The notes under the pieces: model-generated
Databases searched by the model: none
What the model was told of the DNA's origin: nothing
Seen by the model: the letters and a program-made list of their open reading frames with translations, nothing else
Position numbers and translations under genes: made by a program
Assembly: GCF_000425445.1 (NCBI RefSeq)
Contig: NZ_AUDL01000004.1
Location: 496,001 to 560,000 of the forward strand
Source of the DNA: Flavobacterium denitrificans DSM 15936
GTDB lineage: Bacteria; Bacteroidota; Bacteroidia; Flavobacteriales; Flavobacteriaceae
Reading direction: 5' to 3'
DNA length: 64,000 bases
In this document: positions 62,079 to 64,000 of the stretch, one piece after another
Position numbering within the stretch: position 1 is the stretch's first letter
Layout of the letters: each line of letters starts with the position of its first letter

Positions 62079-62312
62079 TCAGACGATTTTCAGAGGATTG
62101 TTGAGATTGTCCAAAATTTCCTGAACTTGTTCGAAATCGTCCGGATGAACCTTCAGACGGATGCCTCCCAGCGCTGCAGAGTACATTGGTGCGACTGAAA
62201 GCGTCATTTCGTTTTCGAAGAAATAAGGAATTTCTTCCTGCTCAAGTAAGTGTTTCAGAACCACAGTTTCGTGCTGATAATTGAATATGGCGATGGTTTT
62301 AAAGCTTTCCAT
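62079..62312 (-). CDS. DUF2007 protein
   Basis: 77 residues. FKTIAIFNYQHETVVLKHLL and RLKVHPDDFEQVQEILDNL match the small DUF2007 family (also called putative signal-transducing proteins). Divergent from rnr across 109 bases. Function unknown. Confidence 0.88.
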   Translation of the reverse strand: MESFKTIAIFNYQHETVVLKHLLEQEEIPYFFENEMTLSVAPMYSAALGGIRLKVHPDDFEQVQEILDNLNNPLKIV

Positions 62313-62421
62313 AAAGGTCTTTTTGTAAATGTACGAAAAGTTATATTTTTAATAATTCTAATTGTTAAAATCTATATTCTGATATCTTATTTGTAATTTT
62401 AAACCTTATAAGAAAAGATAT

Positions 62422-64000
62422 ATGAGTAAGAAAATTAGAAAGCCGATAAAAAAAGAGAAAGATTTCTCTAGTAAGATAGTAAAAATTTTATCGCAAAGTG
62501 CTAATAAAACATTCAATTATAAACAAATAGCAGCAAAGTTAGAACTTGATGATACAAAAAGTAGAAATCAGATTATTAAAGATTTAAAAATTCTAGCTTC
62601 GCAAAAGAAGATTATAGAAACAGAACCTGGAAAATATTTAGTCAAAGCTGAAAGCCAAGATTACTATGAAGGAACAATAGATATGACGAGCAGAAAAACG
62701 GCATATTTTATTTGTGATGAATTTGAAGAAGATGTTTTTATTCCGACCAATAATTTGAATCGTGCTTTAGATAAAGACAAAGTAAAAGTTTATGTTTATA
62801 ACCGAAGAAAAGGAAAAAGACCTGAAGGTGAAGTAATTGAAGTTATAGAAAGAGATAAAACAGAGTTTGTTGGAGTTATTGACATTCAGGCAAATTTTGC
62901 TTTTGTTTCGACCGCAAATCCTAAAATGTATACCGATATTTTTATCCCTAAAGATAAAATTGGTGAAGCAGAAAACGGTGATGTTGTGTTGGTTAAGATT
63001 GAAGATTGGCCAAAAAGAGCTGATAGTCCGTTTGGATCTGTAATTCGAGTTTTAGGAAAACCTGGAGAACATAATACAGAAATCCATGCTATTTTAGCGG
63101 AATATGGTTTACCAGCTGATTTTCCGGTAGAAGTAGAAGTTTTTGCACAAAAGCTAGATACTTCAATTCAGGAATCTGAGATTGCAAAGCGTCGTGATAT
63201 GCGCGATACGCTTACGTTTACGATAGATCCAAAAGATGCAAAAGATTTTGATGACGCCTTGTCTTTCAAAAAGTTAGAAAATGGAAACTTCGAAATCGGA
63301 ATCCACATTGCCGATGTTTCGTATTATTTGGAAGAAGGAACAATCCTGGATGATGAAGCATACCAACGTGCAACTTCGGTATATTTGGTTGATAGGGTAG
63401 TGCCAATGCTTCCAGAAGTTTTGTCTAATTTTGCCTGTTCACTTCGTCCAAATGAAGAGAAATATACTTTTTCAGCAATATTTGAAGTTTCTCCAACAGC
63501 TCAGGTCATCAATCAATGGTTTGGAAGAACAGTAATTTATTCTGATCAACGTTTTGCTTATGAAGAAGCGCAATATATCATTGAAACAAAAGACAATACG
63601 ATTCCGGTTGATATTTCTATCACTGGTGATTCTTATGTGGTTTCAGATGAAATTGTGGAAGCTACTTTGAAATTAGATGAATTAGCTAAGATTTTAAGAA
63701 AGAAAAGAATGCAGCAAGGCGCTATTTCTTTTGATAAAGTGGAAGTTAAATTCAATTTGGATGAAGAAGGAGAACCAGAAGGAGTATATTTTAAAATATC
63801 AAAAGATGCCAATCATTTGATTGAAGAATTTATGCTTTTGGCCAATAGAAAAGTGGCAGAATATATTGGAAAACAAAAGAAAACCTTTGTTTACCGTATT
63901 CACGACGAGCCAAATGAGGATAAATTAATTGCAATGCAAACTGTAATTGCTAAATTTGGTTACAAAATTGATTTTAGGACAAAAGATGATATAGCCAAAT
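62422..64000 (+). CDS. rnr: Ribonuclease R (3' end outside window)
   Basis: 526 visible residues. N-terminal winged-helix domain (about 10-75), cold-shock/OB domains (about 85-225) and the RNB domain with catalytic acidic cluster TIDPKDAKDFDDA near 269-281 and GIHIADVSYYLEEG. The frame is open to base 64000, so the S1 domain and tail lie beyond the window. It degrades structured RNA from the 3' end. The ATG at 62422 has a purine-rich AGAAAAG upstream. Confidence 0.95.
   Translation, partial: MSKKIRKPIKKEKDFSSKIVKILSQSANKTFNYKQIAAKLELDDTKSRNQIIKDLKILASQKKIIETEPGKYLVKAESQDYYEGTIDMTSRKTAYFICDEFEEDVFIPTNNLNRALDKDKVKVYVYNRRKGKRPEGEVIEVIERDKTEFVGVIDIQANFAFVSTANPKMYTDIFIPKDKIGEAENGDVVLVKIEDWPKRADSPFGSVIRVLGKPGEHNTEIHAILAEYGLPADFPVEVEVFAQKLDTSIQESEIAKRRDMRDTLTFTIDPKDAKDFDDALSFKKLENGNFEIGIHIADVSYYLEEGTILDDEAYQRATSVYLVDRVVPMLPEVLSNFACSLRPNEEKYTFSAIFEVSPTAQVINQWFGRTVIYSDQRFAYEEAQYIIETKDNTIPVDISITGDSYVVSDEIVEATLKLDELAKILRKKRMQQGAISFDKVEVKFNLDEEGEPEGVYFKISKDANHLIEEFMLLANRKVAEYIGKQKKTFVYRIHDEPNEDKLIAMQTVIAKFGYKIDFRTKDDIAK

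Overview
The window is AT-rich bacterial DNA that reads as the chromosome of a Flavobacterium (Bacteroidota, close to F. johnsoniae). Evidence: Bacteroidota-type -7 promoter boxes (TAnnTTTG) upstream of many genes; the gliding/type IX secretion lipoprotein SprE/PorW; the right end of a flexirubin-type aryl-polyene pigment cluster; and many family-restricted genes (DUF4254, DUF4292, DUF5687, DUF6168, DUF6341, DUF6427, DUF6909). No rRNA, tRNA, prophage or CRISPR array was seen.

Layout. 1-10.2 kb (+ strand): tail of the flexirubin-type cluster, with a dehydratase (cut by the window edge), a GT2-DUF2062 fusion, a giant exporter-acyltransferase-degenerate methyltransferase fusion, a CrtI-like oxidoreductase, a C45 Ntn-hydrolase lipoprotein and an adenylate-forming ligase. 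10.3-22.3 kb: housekeeping and envelope genes (dusB, MATE pump, LolC/E-like permease, rbfA, CBS protein, then a flippase-dut-nucleotidyltransferase-TPR-DUF4292-EnvC block). 22.45-22.8 kb: a gene-free stretch with a promoter, an 88-nt tandem repeat of paired hairpins and terminators, a strong small-RNA candidate. 22.85-29.1 kb: F1Fo ATP synthase operon (bactofilin, AtpZ, DUF6168, atpB-E-F-H-A-G) without atpD/atpC. 29.1-41 kb: sprE, an ABC exporter pair, a PaaE-like reductase, a heptosyltransferase, upp, purD and small membrane proteins.

41.1-53.8 kb: a surface-polysaccharide locus (CapK-like ligase, GT2, UDP-glucuronate decarboxylase-like SDR, two GT4, two Wzy/ligase-like proteins, Wzx, Wzz, DUF6909). 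It is bracketed on the left by an ORF6N gene with an array of seven palindromes, all variants of a palindrome embedded in the ORF6N reading frame, and on the right by a REP-associated tyrosine transposase (RAYT) that also carries a REP-like palindrome in frame. 54.5-61.3 kb: GH3-like enzyme, a coiled-coil membrane protein, tatA, tex, a DUF4143 ATPase and rpiB. 61.3-62.1 kb: a long, extremely AT-rich gene-free region with DnaA-box-like nonamers, a candidate oriC; most genes to its left are on the - strand and rnr to its right is on the + strand. The window ends inside rnr.

Most notable signals: (1) the ORF6N palindrome/cassette array, (2) the tandem-hairpin RNA, (3) REP/RAYT self-embedding, (4) the candidate oriC, (5) recurrent overlap of promoter -7 boxes with TTG codons, which makes longest-ORF starts wrong for several genes and exposes leaderless or nearly leaderless mRNAs (rbfA, dusB).
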